64,000 nt of DNA, from NCBI GenBank assembly GCA_021779095.1, contig JAJYBI010000016.1, forward strand, positions 1 through 64,000, written 5' to 3'. Under the pieces are notes generated by a model, which was given only the letters and a program-made list of their open reading frames with translations, was not told the origin of the DNA and did not search any database. The translations under genes and the position numbers were made by a program. This stretch comes from Deltaproteobacteria bacterium (lineage in GTDB: Bacteria; Desulfobacterota; Desulfuromonadia; Geobacterales; JAJYBI01). This document shows positions 9,682 through 18,203 of this stretch, piece by piece. Each line of letters opens with the position of its first letter. Position 1 is the first letter of the stretch.

Positions 9682-10061
9682 GGTTAGTACCCCTTTCTGG
9701 AGACGTTTTCACAGGATGATGGCGTCCCGTCATTCCACACGTAATGAACTTCTACCCGTTCGCCCCCTTCGCGCGCTGAAGTCGTGAATCATGTCCCAAC
9801 GGATTCTGGGTCTGAGGTAATACGGTATCGAGTTTCTGGGGTAATGACCTCCGCGACTGGCAGAAAGATCGGTGAGATCGGTTGCTAGAGGCTGTCTTGC
9901 TTGCGCGGAATGAGGCAAGGATGCATCGACAGGTTTCACGGCAGGATCTCCGGTAGATTGCGAGTGGTGCAACAATGGATGACCGTGAAGGGTGCTGCCT
10001 TGAAGCGATGTTTGCGATACGGTAGACAGTCGTTCTATTGTCTCGTATATCAATATTGCTT
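9682..10061 (-). other. long untranslated leader upstream of the second DUF485/actP operon
   Basis: If the promoter at 10062-10090 drives the DUF485/actP copy 2 operon, about 370 nt of leader precede the first start codon. Two overlapping minus-strand frames here (9730-10053 and 9752-10090) show no family resemblance, no membrane pattern and no ribosome site, so I treat them as chance. No known riboswitch pattern was recognised. Confidence 0.4.
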
Positions 10062-10090
10062 AATTTAACACGACGTTTTATTGGTGTCAA
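10062..10090 (-). promoter_or_regulatory. sigma70-type promoter for the second actP operon
   Basis: The minus strand reads TTGACA (10090-10085), a 17 bp spacer and TAAATT (10067-10062), close to consensus. It points toward the DUF485/actP copy 2 genes. Confidence 0.65.
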
Positions 10091-10369
10091 ACTAAAAATA
10101 TATCAATGGTAGCTGACGTGGCAAACATTAATTATTCTGGCACTTTGAGCGCAGTGTTTTTTAGATTTTATGCTGACAGGGTGACGGTGCAAATCGACAT
10201 GAATGTTTTATTCTGGCGATATACGGGGTAAGACCGGGGTGGCTGCAACGGTAATGGAGCATGGTTGTAAGGTGGAGAGCGGGGAATTCATACTTTACAT
10301 GGTGCCTGCTCCGTGATATTGGTAAGTATTTTCAGGGTATTCTGTACATAATTTGCAAGGAGTTGTGCG

Positions 10370-11113
10370 ATGTCAGGACATAACAAGTGGAGTACCATAC
10401 GGCATAAGAAGGGTGCGGCTGACGCGAAGCGCGGCAAGATCTTCACGAAGATTATCAAGGAGATTTCGGTTGCCGCGAAGATGGGGGGGGGTGATCCCAA
10501 CGGGAACCCCCGGCTCCGGTCGGCCATAGACAAGGCCAAGGCCGAGAACATGCCGAAGGATAACATTGAGCGGGCCATTAAGAAGGGAACGGGCGGGATG
10601 GAAGGGGTCGTCTACGAAGAAACCACTTACGAAGGATACGGTCCAGGTGGTGCCGCGGTCCTCGTGGAGGTCATGACGGACAACCGTAACCGGACTGTCT
10701 CCGATGTACGCAGTATTTTTACGAAGTGCAACGGTAATATGGGAGAATCCGGCTGCGTGTCCTGGATGTTCGATAAAAAAGGTCTGCTGGTGTTTTCCAA
10801 GGATGCCGATTTCGACAAGCTGTTCGAGGCCGCCCTGGAAGCCGGGGCCGATGACGTGTCTGACGAAGACGATCAGATCGAGGTGGTGACCGACCCCGCA
10901 AGCTTCATCGAGGTACGTGATGCTCTGGAACAGGCAGGGTTCAAACCGGACTCCGCCGAGGTCACCATGATTCCTCAGACAATGGTCAAGCTTGAAGGGA
11001 AGCAGGCGGAGAACATGCTGAAGCTTATGGACCGGTTGGAAGATAACGATGATGTCCAGAATGTGTATGCCAATTTTGATATCTCAGCCGAAGAGATGGA
11101 AAAGATGATGTGA
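10370..11113 (+). CDS. yebC: YebC/TACO1-family protein
   Basis: A 247-residue cytoplasmic protein with the unmistakable family N-terminus ([20 protein letters not shown]). It also has the [13 protein letters not shown] and [14 protein letters not shown] motifs, and an acidic C-terminal half. YebC proteins were long annotated as transcription factors; recent work ties members to ribosome function at proline-rich stretches. Either role is possible here. Length is standard (about 247). The ATG follows GCAAGGAGTTGTGCG, a good ribosome site. A terminator follows the stop. Confidence 0.96.
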   Translation: MSGHNKWSTIRHKKGAADAKRGKIFTKIIKEISVAAKMGGGDPNGNPRLRSAIDKAKAENMPKDNIERAIKKGTGGMEGVVYEETTYEGYGPGGAAVLVEVMTDNRNRTVSDVRSIFTKCNGNMGESGCVSWMFDKKGLLVFSKDADFDKLFEAALEAGADDVSDEDDQIEVVTDPASFIEVRDALEQAGFKPDSAEVTMIPQTMVKLEGKQAENMLKLMDRLEDNDDVQNVYANFDISAEEMEKMM

Positions 11114-11117
11114 GCCG

Positions 11118-11143
11118 AAAGGGAGCCAACGGCTCCCTTTCTT
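11118..11143 (+). terminator. intrinsic terminator after yebC
   Basis: AAAGGGAGCC-AAC-GGCTCCCTTT followed by CTTG starts 4 nt after the stop codon. The T-run is short but the stem is perfect. Confidence 0.75.
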
Positions 11144-11180
11144 GTATGTGGGTAATTCTGCCGGTCAGGAGGGAGAGGAA

Positions 11181-11456
11181 ATGCAGGGTGCCGATGAGTG
11201 CCGTCGATGTGGTACCTGCTGCGTTGCTCCCGATATTTCTACACTGGCTAAACCGGTTGGAGTGCGGTGTCCCCATCTCACTACGACGGGTCTGTGCAGC
11301 ATGTACGACCGGCGGCCTCCGGTCTGTCGTAATTACCAACCCGACGAGCTGTGTCATGCAATTGAGGCTCCTACCCTTCAGGAGCGTGCCGAGCGGTATC
11401 TGTCCCTGTTCGGCATCGTTGCGGATGTTCATTCGACGCCGGTTGATAGATCTTGA
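11181..11456 (+). CDS. YkgJ-family cysteine-cluster protein
   Basis: A 91-residue protein built around the zinc/iron-chelating cysteine pattern of the YkgJ/CxxCxxCC family: CRRCGTCCVAP near the N-terminus, then RCPHL, LCSMYDRRPPVCRNY and LCHA. Function in the family is not settled; metal-cluster binding is expected from the cysteines. The ATG at 11181 has AGGAGG with 8 nt spacing and is preferred over an upstream ATG at 11142. The last 86 bp overlap the 3' end of lpxH on the opposite strand. Confidence 0.85.
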   Translation: MQGADECRRCGTCCVAPDISTLAKPVGVRCPHLTTTGLCSMYDRRPPVCRNYQPDELCHAIEAPTLQERAERYLSLFGIVADVHSTPVDRS

Positions 11457-12162
11457 GGCGTACGGCGCCGTCTTCCCATTCCGCATACGAATAACGGTGT
11501 ATCCAGTCTCCCAGTGATACGATAGTTTGCTTTCCCTGTGGGCCCGTCTGTTCCTGCAGCGGGATGTGGAAATGCCCGGTTATGAAGGTGTCGCAGCCAT
11601 CTGTGAAACGGCGCTCTGCAAACGCCCGCAGAATGGCGTGGTAATTCCACTTCGATGCCCTGCGGCGGTACTTTTTCTTGCTGTTGCGTGCCATCCGGTC
11701 CGCTAGCTTCACGGTTATGCTCGGAGGAACGAAGCGGGCGACGATACCGGTCAGCCGGTTGTGGAGTGCGAATCGAAGCAGCCGGTATCCGACATCGCGG
11801 GTGTTGATCTGGTCGCCATGGCAGGCATAAACCTTCTTTCCGTCAAGTTCCAGAAGTGCCGCTGAGCGATAGACCCTTGCCTGTATGGTTTCCGTGAAAA
11901 ACGGCCCCAGGTGAAAGTCGTGATTCCCCTCGAAATAATGAATTGCAACGCCTTCGGATTGCAGACGCAGGAGTTCATTCAGGATGGGCTGGTACTGGGG
12001 AAACGGCATAGACCGGTGGCCGATCCAGAACTCGAAGAGATCTCCCAGGATGAAGAGGGCATCGAGTGCGCCGCGTTGTTCATTGAGGAACTGCAGGAGC
12101 ATGCGGTAGTTGTCGTCATGCATGTACTTCAGGTGGGCGTCGGCAATGAATATGGCACGCAT
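11371..12162 (-). CDS. lpxH: UDP-2,3-diacylglucosamine diphosphatase (LpxH-like metallophosphoesterase)
   Basis: A 263-residue calcineurin-like phosphoesterase that would cleave UDP-2,3-diacylglucosamine to lipid X in lipid A synthesis at the inner-membrane face. All metal motifs are present: DAH at residues 8-10, GDLFEFWIG, EGNHDFHLG, ACHGDQIN and TGHFHIP. The start (MRAIFIADAH) is set by homology; the frame extends upstream without resemblance. LpxH proteins are typically about 240 residues. The last 20 or so residues (NEHPQRC...) run antisense across the 3' end of the YkgJ-like gene and look non-conserved, suggesting loss of an earlier stop. Confidence 0.88.
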   Translation of the reverse strand: MRAIFIADAHLKYMHDDNYRMLLQFLNEQRGALDALFILGDLFEFWIGHRSMPFPQYQPILNELLRLQSEGVAIHYFEGNHDFHLGPFFTETIQARVYRSAALLELDGKKVYACHGDQINTRDVGYRLLRFALHNRLTGIVARFVPPSITVKLADRMARNSKKKYRRRASKWNYHAILRAFAERRFTDGCDTFITGHFHIPLQEQTGPQGKQTIVSLGDWIHRYSYAEWEDGAVRLKIYQPASNEHPQRCRTGTDTARHAPEG

Positions 12163-12260
12163 GGTGGAGACTATAGCTGAAATCCGGGTAGTGGTAAAGT
12201 GGTGTTGGAAACCGGCTGCCGTCAAGATGGGGCAGCCGGTCGCAGACGGGGAGTTTGACA

Positions 12261-12701
12261 ATGATGGGTGCGCTGCGTGACGTCGAAATTGTGTGGGACG
12301 ATCTTCTTGATGCCTTTCGCAATCGGGACGGTGAAACGATATATTTTCTCGACCGGGAGACGGGGGAGGTGTTTTCCGTTCCGGTGGATTACGAGGACGA
12401 TGCATTCTGGGAAGAGGTCGAGTCGGACGCCGAACGATTCATCGAGATCAATGGCGCCGATTATGAGCAGGAACGGCACGTCATCCATGAATTCATCAGA
12501 GGGATTGCCGATAGCGGACTGAAAAACATCCTGGAGAAGTCGTTCACGGGCAACAGGCTGTTTGGCCGTCTTGACGAGATCCTGTCGTTCTATCCGGAGG
12601 AGCATAAACGACTTGCCGAACTCCAGGAAGATATGCTGTCGGAACGGATTAGGCATTGGCTGGAAGAGCATGATATCTATCCTGCAGGCAGTGGTTATTG
12701 A
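12261..12701 (+). CDS. UPF0158-family protein
   Basis: A 146-residue acidic cytoplasmic protein resembling UPF0158. It begins with a strand-rich region (VEIVWDDLLDAFRNRDGETIYFLDRETGEV) followed by helices rich in Glu and Asp (FIEINGADYEQERHVIHEFI). No catalytic motif is recognised and the family has no established function. The ATG at 12261 follows GGGGAG at 7 nt; a TTG 6 nt earlier is less likely. A GC-rich hairpin (12211-12240) precedes the gene. It is followed by a PerM-type transporter gene 30 bp downstream on the same strand. Confidence 0.8.
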   Translation: MMGALRDVEIVWDDLLDAFRNRDGETIYFLDRETGEVFSVPVDYEDDAFWEEVESDAERFIEINGADYEQERHVIHEFIRGIADSGLKNILEKSFTGNRLFGRLDEILSFYPEEHKRLAELQEDMLSERIRHWLEEHDIYPAGSGY

Positions 12702-12731
12702 CCCGGTCGGCATATCATGCGGGAGGGGTGA

Positions 12732-13781
12732 ATGAGTTCCAGGCATCATCAACCGACGGGGCAGATGGCGATTATCGCCGTTATCGTCGTTATTGCGGCC
12801 CTGTTCGCGATCGGTTCTGCGTTACAGCACACCGTATCCTGCATTCTTCTGTCGTTTATTCTCGCCTACCTCTTTGATCCACTCCTTGTCGCCATGGAAA
12901 GGAAGCGGATCCGGCGCGTCTATGGACTTGCCGTACTCTATGCCGGCCTGACCGTCGCGGCATTTTTCTTCTTTACATTCCTCGTCCCGCCCCTCTCCGG
13001 CAGGTGGTTTGCGCTCGTTCAGGAGATGCCGAAATATCTTCAGAAGGCGCAAACGCTCATCCTGTCGTATAAGATGCGCATGTTGCCGTCCACCGCAACC
13101 GACGAATGGCTCTGGCTGGTTCAGTCTGTCTCGGGGCAGATCGACACGTTCATCGGGGGAATCGGGGGAAAGGTCTATGCTGCAGCAACGGGGCTCGTCT
13201 TCAATCTGTTCAATCTTGTGCTCGCACCGGTTCTGGTGTTATTCATGCTGTATTACAAGCAAGACGTGAAGACGTTTATTGCCGGCTGGTTGCCGTCACG
13301 GCATCGCGAGAGCCTTCTGAAACTCGGTTGCGAGATCAACGAAAGCGTTGGGGGCTATCTGCGTGGTCAGATCGTCGTGTCCGCCATCGTTGCCGTCCTG
13401 GCTATAGTTGCCCTGGTTGTCCTTGATGTGGACTATCCCGTATTCAACGGAATTTTTGCCGGGTTTTCCTCCATCCTGCCGTTTATCGGCGTTATTCTCG
13501 CGACACTTCCTCCCCTCTTTTTTGCCTATGTGAAGTATCAGCAGGGAATAATCCTCGTTAAAGTCGTGATTGCATTTTCCGTTATCTATTTTCTCGAGGG
13601 GTACCTCATCAAGCCGTTGGTTTTCAGGAAATCCATGGACCTCAATCCGTTGGCGACAATCATCGTCGTCATGGCGTTCGGTGAACTGATGGGGTTCTGG
13701 GGGATCGTGCTTGCCGTTCCGATCGCTGCGGCGTTCAAGGTATTTACCGATCACCTGCGACGGGGTGATTTTTCGCATTGA
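12732..13781 (+). CDS. AI-2E family (PerM-like) transporter
   Basis: A 349-residue inner-membrane protein with seven or eight membrane helices in the pattern of the AI-2E/PerM family: three N-terminal helices, a soluble stretch (about 90-145), then the helical core with VLFMLYYKQDVKTFIAGW. The C-terminal signature region includes GFSSILPFIGVILATLPPL and FGELMGFWGIVLAVPIAAAF. Members have been linked to export of autoinducer-2, Na+/H+ exchange and other solutes, so the substrate cannot be assigned. The start has GGGAGGGGTGA upstream. It is followed 19 bp later by copA. Confidence 0.9.
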   Translation: MSSRHHQPTGQMAIIAVIVVIAALFAIGSALQHTVSCILLSFILAYLFDPLLVAMERKRIRRVYGLAVLYAGLTVAAFFFFTFLVPPLSGRWFALVQEMPKYLQKAQTLILSYKMRMLPSTATDEWLWLVQSVSGQIDTFIGGIGGKVYAAATGLVFNLFNLVLAPVLVLFMLYYKQDVKTFIAGWLPSRHRESLLKLGCEINESVGGYLRGQIVVSAIVAVLAIVALVVLDVDYPVFNGIFAGFSSILPFIGVILATLPPLFFAYVKYQQGIILVKVVIAFSVIYFLEGYLIKPLVFRKSMDLNPLATIIVVMAFGELMGFWGIVLAVPIAAAFKVFTDHLRRGDFSH

Positions 13782-13800
13782 CCACATCTGATCGATAGAG

Positions 13801-16206
13801 ATGACCGAGATGGAACAGAAGGCAACATTCGGCATTACGGGGATGTCTTGTGCCAGTTGCGCGACGCGGATCGAGAAGGCCGTGCGCGAGCTGGACGGAG
13901 TCGTGGATGCATCGGTGAACTTCGCAATGGAACTGCTCGCGGTCCGTTATGACCCGGAATGTGTCGACCGTGACGCGATCATCGCTGCCGTTTCCGGTCT
14001 CGGGTATGGGGCTCGGTCGAAGGAGGAGGGCGGCAAGCTACAGTTCGGTGTACGGGGGCTTCATTGTGCCTCGTGTGTTGCCACCCTTGAGAAGAAACTT
14101 CTGGCCGAACCCGGCATCGCGACGGCGGTGGTGAATCTGGCCCAGGAATCCGTGTACGTAACGTTCGATGAAACCCTTACCGGGCCTTCCCGGATTTTTG
14201 CAGCGGTGACAGAAGCCGGATACGAGCCGGTGAAGAGCGACGTTGTCGAATCCGACGAGAGCGCACGGCGCATGCGCCTGCAGCTTGTCTGGTTCCTCGT
14301 CAGCCTCTGTCTGTCCCTGCCGATCATGTTTACCATGACGATGCACGGAAACCGGACGGTCGGGTGGCTGAATTTCATCCTTGCGACCCTGGTGCAGTTC
14401 ACTGCCGGACTGGCCTTCTACCGCGGGGCATGGCATTCACTCAGGAACATGAGCGCCAATATGGACGTGCTGGTCGTACTCGGCACATCTGCCGCTTACT
14501 TCTATTCGGTGGGGGCATTTTTCGGGCTCTTGGGGGGGCATGGCGAGGTCTTTTTCGAGACGTCGGCGATGCTCATCACGTTCATCCGGCTCGGCAAGTA
14601 TTTCGAGGCGAGGGCACGCGGCAAGGCCAGCGAGGCTCTGAAAAAACTTGCACGGCTCCAGGCGGACAAGGCCCGGCTACTGGCGGATGGCCAGGAACGG
14701 GAGGTTCCCGCTTCGATGATACGTGAAGGGGACGTCGTGCGGGTCCGCCCCGGCGAGATCATACCGGTGGACGGGATTGTCACGGAGGGGGGGACCTCCG
14801 TGGACGAATCGATGGTGACCGGCGAGTCCCTTCCGGTGGAAAAGCGGGTCGGTGACGGTGTGAGCGGCGCCACCGTGAACCATGGCGGTGTGATAACGGT
14901 CCGTGCGACGCGGGTAGGGGACGATACGCTGCTGGCCCAGATCGTACGACTGGTACAGGAGGCACAGGCAGACAAGGCGCCGATCCAGCGGTTTGCCGAC
15001 CGGATATCGGCGGTCTTCGTCCCGGTTGTCGTCGCGTGTGCTGTTCTCACCTTTGTCGTCTGGCACCTGGGCGCGTCGGAACCGTTTCTCCTCTCCTTCA
15101 AGCTGGCCATCGCCGTGGTGGTCATTGCCTGCCCCTGTGCCATGGGGCTGGCAACTCCGACCGCCATCATGGTGGGGAGCGGTATCGGACTGAACCGCGG
15201 CATACTCGTAAAACGCGGATCGGTTCTCGAAAACGTTTCACGCATTCAGCTGTTGCTTCTGGACAAGACGGGTACCCTGACCGAAGGACGTCCGTCCCTT
15301 GTGCATCTTGCTGTGGCACCCGGCGTCGATGAACGCACACTGCTCGAACATCTCGCGGCAGCGGAATCTCTGTCCGGTCACCCGCTCGCCCGGGCGGCGG
15401 TACGGGGGGCGGAGGAACGCGGGGTGACGGCGGGTGTCGTCACCGACTATCTGGAGCGGAGCGGGTTTGGCGTCTCCTGCCGGCTCAAGGGTGAACCAAT
15501 CCTGGCCGGAAGTGCCCGACAGATGGAGGAGGCGGGTATCGCCCTGGCCCCTCTCCGCGACGAAGCACTACGGTCTGCGGTAACCGGGTGTTCCCTGGTG
15601 TATGTGGCCGCCGGTGGTGTCCTGCTGGGGCTGGCTGCCTTTGCCGACCGGCTCAAACCACAGTCGGCAGACGCCGTTGCTCAGCTCAAATCAATGGGCA
15701 TCCGTACCTTCATGGTCACGGGGGATCACCGCGAGGTCGCGGCTGCCGTTGCCGGACAGGCGGGGGTCGACGGTTTCGAGGCGGAAATCCTGCCGGACCG
15801 CAAGCAGGAGGTGGTCAAGGAATACCAGCGGCAGGGAATGGTGGTCGGCATGGTGGGTGATGGCATCAATGACGCACCGGCGCTCGCCCAGGCCGACATC
15901 GGCATTGCCATCGGCGGCGGGGCGGACGTCGCGCGGGAGACGGGCGATATCATTCTGGTGCGTGATGACCTGATGGATGTCGTTGCAGCGGTGAAACTGG
16001 GAAGGGCAACCCTTTCGAAGGTCAGGCAGAACCTCTTCTGGGCGCTTTTCTACAATGTGCTGGGGATACCTGTTGCAGCAGGACTCTTTTACTACCCATT
16101 CGGCATTACCCTCAAACCGGAATTTGCGGGGCTGGCCATGGCGTTTTCATCCGTCTCCGTCGTCGCGAATTCGCTGCTGCTCAAGCGGTCTGCCCGAACT
16201 CTCTGA
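13801..16206 (+). CDS. copA: copper-translocating P1B-type ATPase
   Basis: An 801-residue heavy-metal P-type ATPase that pumps monovalent copper out of the cytoplasm. Two N-terminal HMA domains carry GMSCASC (about residue 14) and GLHCASC (about 84). Eight membrane helices follow, with the metal-site CPC at residues 444-446. The phosphorylation motif DKTGTLTEG has its Asp at 488, the TGES motif is present, HPLA lies in the nucleotide domain, and [16 protein letters not shown] forms the hinge. CPC plus two HMA domains favours Cu(I) over Zn/Cd. The start may be 13801 or the ATG at 13810. No chaperone or CueR-like gene is adjacent. Confidence 0.95.
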   Translation: MTEMEQKATFGITGMSCASCATRIEKAVRELDGVVDASVNFAMELLAVRYDPECVDRDAIIAAVSGLGYGARSKEEGGKLQFGVRGLHCASCVATLEKKLLAEPGIATAVVNLAQESVYVTFDETLTGPSRIFAAVTEAGYEPVKSDVVESDESARRMRLQLVWFLVSLCLSLPIMFTMTMHGNRTVGWLNFILATLVQFTAGLAFYRGAWHSLRNMSANMDVLVVLGTSAAYFYSVGAFFGLLGGHGEVFFETSAMLITFIRLGKYFEARARGKASEALKKLARLQADKARLLADGQEREVPASMIREGDVVRVRPGEIIPVDGIVTEGGTSVDESMVTGESLPVEKRVGDGVSGATVNHGGVITVRATRVGDDTLLAQIVRLVQEAQADKAPIQRFADRISAVFVPVVVACAVLTFVVWHLGASEPFLLSFKLAIAVVVIACPCAMGLATPTAIMVGSGIGLNRGILVKRGSVLENVSRIQLLLLDKTGTLTEGRPSLVHLAVAPGVDERTLLEHLAAAESLSGHPLARAAVRGAEERGVTAGVVTDYLERSGFGVSCRLKGEPILAGSARQMEEAGIALAPLRDEALRSAVTGCSLVYVAAGGVLLGLAAFADRLKPQSADAVAQLKSMGIRTFMVTGDHREVAAAVAGQAGVDGFEAEILPDRKQEVVKEYQRQGMVVGMVGDGINDAPALAQADIGIAIGGGADVARETGDIILVRDDLMDVVAAVKLGRATLSKVRQNLFWALFYNVLGIPVAAGLFYYPFGITLKPEFAGLAMAFSSVSVVANSLLLKRSARTL

Positions 16207-16221
16207 TACCAGTTGACCTGT

Positions 16222-16440
16222 TCAGGGCCTACCGATGATCTCGCGGGCGCGGTCGACCTGATTGGGAAACAGGTCGGGGGGGACGTGCTCGCGCCCCTTG
16301 GTAGTGCTGACAAGCCGCCTGGCACAATCGGCAAATTCTCCCTTGCAAAATTTCATCTTGAAGATTTCGGCAGTTGAGGGCATGTTTGCCATCTTGTCGT
16401 TGAAAAATATGCACTTCTCTACCATCTCACAATGTTTCAT
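16222..16440 (-). CDS. small four-cysteine protein (conserved in Geobacter-like genomes)
   Basis: A 72-residue protein with four cysteines (positions 4, 10, 32 and 39) in the pattern MVEKCIFFNDKMANMP ... MKFCKGEFADCARRLV, ending with a charged VPPDLFPNQ segment. I recall similar short proteins annotated as hypothetical in Geobacter. The spacing suggests metal or iron-sulfur binding, but no named family is recognised. The ATG has AGAGG 6-7 nt upstream. It is convergent with copA, with 15 bp between the stops. Confidence 0.75.
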   Translation of the reverse strand: MKHCEMVEKCIFFNDKMANMPSTAEIFKMKFCKGEFADCARRLVSTTKGREHVPPDLFPNQVDRAREIIGRP

Positions 16441-16682
16441 GGATGACCTCTGTGGTGTTGTCAGGGGAACCGGATGGCAATACGAGAGCGCAGAGTAGCA
16501 GAAATTAATCTTTGGCGCAATTCATTATTGAGTGAGCGGTGACGGTAAATCTGTGCGCTCAGCATGAAAAACAGCCGTGATGTGGTAATTGCTTCCAGTG
16601 TGGACAGTTTTTTGCGATACTCGTGACAGAGGGTTCGTCTGTCTCACCATCTGACGCAATATCTTGCGCCTGGAGACCGAGT

Positions 16683-17126
16683 ATGATGCACGGCAAACTG
16701 AAGGAGTCGTTTCTGGAGGGACGTGAGTGTCTCGCCCAGGGGAAAACGGCTGAGGCCCTGAATATCTTTCAGGAACTGAAGGGACAGGTCCGACATCCAC
16801 TCGTCTCGTCGGGGATGGGGTACTGTCTGGCGAAGGAACGCGGTCTCTACGCGGAAGCGGTTTCCCTCTGCAAGGAAGCGTTGCGTCAGGACCCGAAAGA
16901 ACCTCTGCACTTCCTGTACCTCGGGCGGGTGCATCTGCTGGCCGGCCGGAAAAAGGATGCTATCAGGATATTCAAGATGGGACTGCGCTTCGGGCGATGT
17001 CCCGATATCGTTGCCGAACTGAATCGGCTGGGGATGCGACGCCAGCCGGTTCTGCCTTTTCTTGCGCGTTCAAACCCGATCAACAAATATCTGGGGATTG
17101 CCATGGCGAAGATACACATACGGTGA
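16683..17126 (+). CDS. TPR-repeat protein
   Basis: A 147-residue protein with two or three tetratricopeptide-like helical pairs: ESFLEGRECLAQGKTAEALN, then YAEAVSLCKEALRQDPKEP and HFLYLGRVHLLAGRKKDAI. TPRs mediate protein-protein contacts; no enzymatic domain is present. The C-terminus ends RSNPINKYLGIAMAKIHIR, a short helical tail. The ATG at 16683 has GGAG at 7 nt. It stands alone between two small minus-strand genes, so context gives no function. Confidence 0.8.
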   Translation: MMHGKLKESFLEGRECLAQGKTAEALNIFQELKGQVRHPLVSSGMGYCLAKERGLYAEAVSLCKEALRQDPKEPLHFLYLGRVHLLAGRKKDAIRIFKMGLRFGRCPDIVAELNRLGMRRQPVLPFLARSNPINKYLGIAMAKIHIR

Positions 17127-17191
17127 TCCGTGCCGGGATGTGCTGCTGCATGTACGGAACGCGGGATGTGGGGCTTGTTGTCGGCTGGTGG

Positions 17192-17530
17192 TCAGCGGTT
17201 GTGCAGTTCCTGGCACAACTTCAGGTAGTGTTCTTCGCCGGATGTGAAGCGGGTGATCCGCACACCCATGCCGCTCTTCCTGACGAGATGTATCATCTGG
17301 GGCGGGACTTTTTTTGCCCACATGACACGCGCTTCCAGCGAAACCGTCAGGTTTTCCTGGATGTCGATGTCGATAAGGACCGTGCTGCCCGGCGCACTGA
17401 TGTTTGTCGTCTTGATGAACATTCCTTCCGGTGAAATGTCCTCGGTGAACGCGATACGGGTCGGCTGGGTGATGCCGAACCTCAGGGTGAGCCGCTTGCG
17501 GAGGCGTTTCTTGTCTCGCTTGTCTGCCAT
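17192..17530 (-). CDS. PilZ-domain protein
   Basis: A 112-residue protein that is essentially one PilZ domain. The N-terminal arginine-rich stretch (KKRLRKRLTLRFG) resembles the RxxxR cyclic-di-GMP-binding motif, and DISPEGMFIKT matches the (D/N)xSxxG motif. The rest follows the beta-barrel pattern (INVDID-like strands, VMWAKKVPP). It is probably a c-di-GMP receptor that signals to a partner protein. The ATG follows TAGGAAC. Whether c-di-GMP actually binds is inference from the motifs. Confidence 0.85.
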   Translation of the reverse strand: MADKRDKKRLRKRLTLRFGITQPTRIAFTEDISPEGMFIKTTNISAPGSTVLIDIDIQENLTVSLEARVMWAKKVPPQMIHLVRKSGMGVRITRFTSGEEHYLKLCQELHNR

Positions 17531-17696
17531 GTTCCTACCTATAGGGAAAGTGCGGAGAGGCTACTATAAAACGGGTATTATTACAACACCTATTAATGAC
17601 GCGGTACCAGACGTCAAGTTCGGATGATGGTGGCCGGTCACCGCAACCGACCGTCGTGGTGGTTGTCGGGAATTTCTTGATGAGAAAGGATGTACT

Positions 17697-18146
17697 ATGG
17701 AGATTGCGGAACAGGGCAGCAGGGTAAAGGTGCATTATACCGGCAAGCTCACGGATGGAACGGTGTTCGACTCTTCGGTCTCTTCGGACGAGGAGTGCGA
17801 GTCGCACCCCTTGGAATTTACCATCGGTGAGGGGATGGTTATCCCCGGATTTGAAGCGGCGGTGGTCGGTATGAGTCCCGGAGATGAAAAGACCGTCACC
17901 ATTCCCGTCGGTCAGGCATACGGACCGCGCATGGACGAGATGGTGGCCGTTGTCAACCGGAGCGAGATCCCTGCAGAGATCGATCCGGAGGTCGGCCAGC
18001 AGCTTGAGGTCTCCCAGCAGGACGGTCAGCTGTTCAGCGTACTGGTGACCGAGGTGACACCCGATACCGTGACCCTCGATGCGAACCACCCGCTCGCGGG
18101 GCGGGATCTCGTCTTCGAACTGCGTCTGGTGGAGATTGACGGCTGA
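17697..18146 (+). CDS. FKBP-type peptidyl-prolyl cis-trans isomerase (SlyD-like)
   Basis: A 149-residue FKBP of the SlyD type that catalyses proline isomerisation and acts as a chaperone in the cytoplasm. The FKBP strands VKVHYTGKLTDGTVFDSS and GEGMVIPGFEAAVVGM are clear. The insert-in-flap domain occupies about residues 75-125, and the protein closes with DANHPLAGRDLVFELRLVEI, the standard end. The long His-rich metal-binding tail of E. coli SlyD is missing, as in many members. A bidirectional terminator follows. Confidence 0.93.
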   Translation: MEIAEQGSRVKVHYTGKLTDGTVFDSSVSSDEECESHPLEFTIGEGMVIPGFEAAVVGMSPGDEKTVTIPVGQAYGPRMDEMVAVVNRSEIPAEIDPEVGQQLEVSQQDGQLFSVLVTEVTPDTVTLDANHPLAGRDLVFELRLVEIDG

Positions 18147-18167
18147 GCTCCGTTCCGGGATTGAAGG

Positions 18168-18203
18168 AAAAGGTGCCGACGGCGAAACGCCGGCACCTTT
18201 TCT
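18168..18203. terminator. bidirectional terminator between the FKBP gene and the response-regulator gene
   Basis: AAAAGGTGCCGACGGCG-AAA-CGCCGGCACCTTTT forms a strong stem with A/T runs on both sides. It lies between two convergent genes and touches the stop codon of the minus-strand gene. Confidence 0.9.

Noticed and set aside
10137..10156. TGGCAC-type sigma54 promoter upstream of yebC
   Set aside because: The -12 half reads GCGCA instead of TTGCA, so it is too far from consensus.
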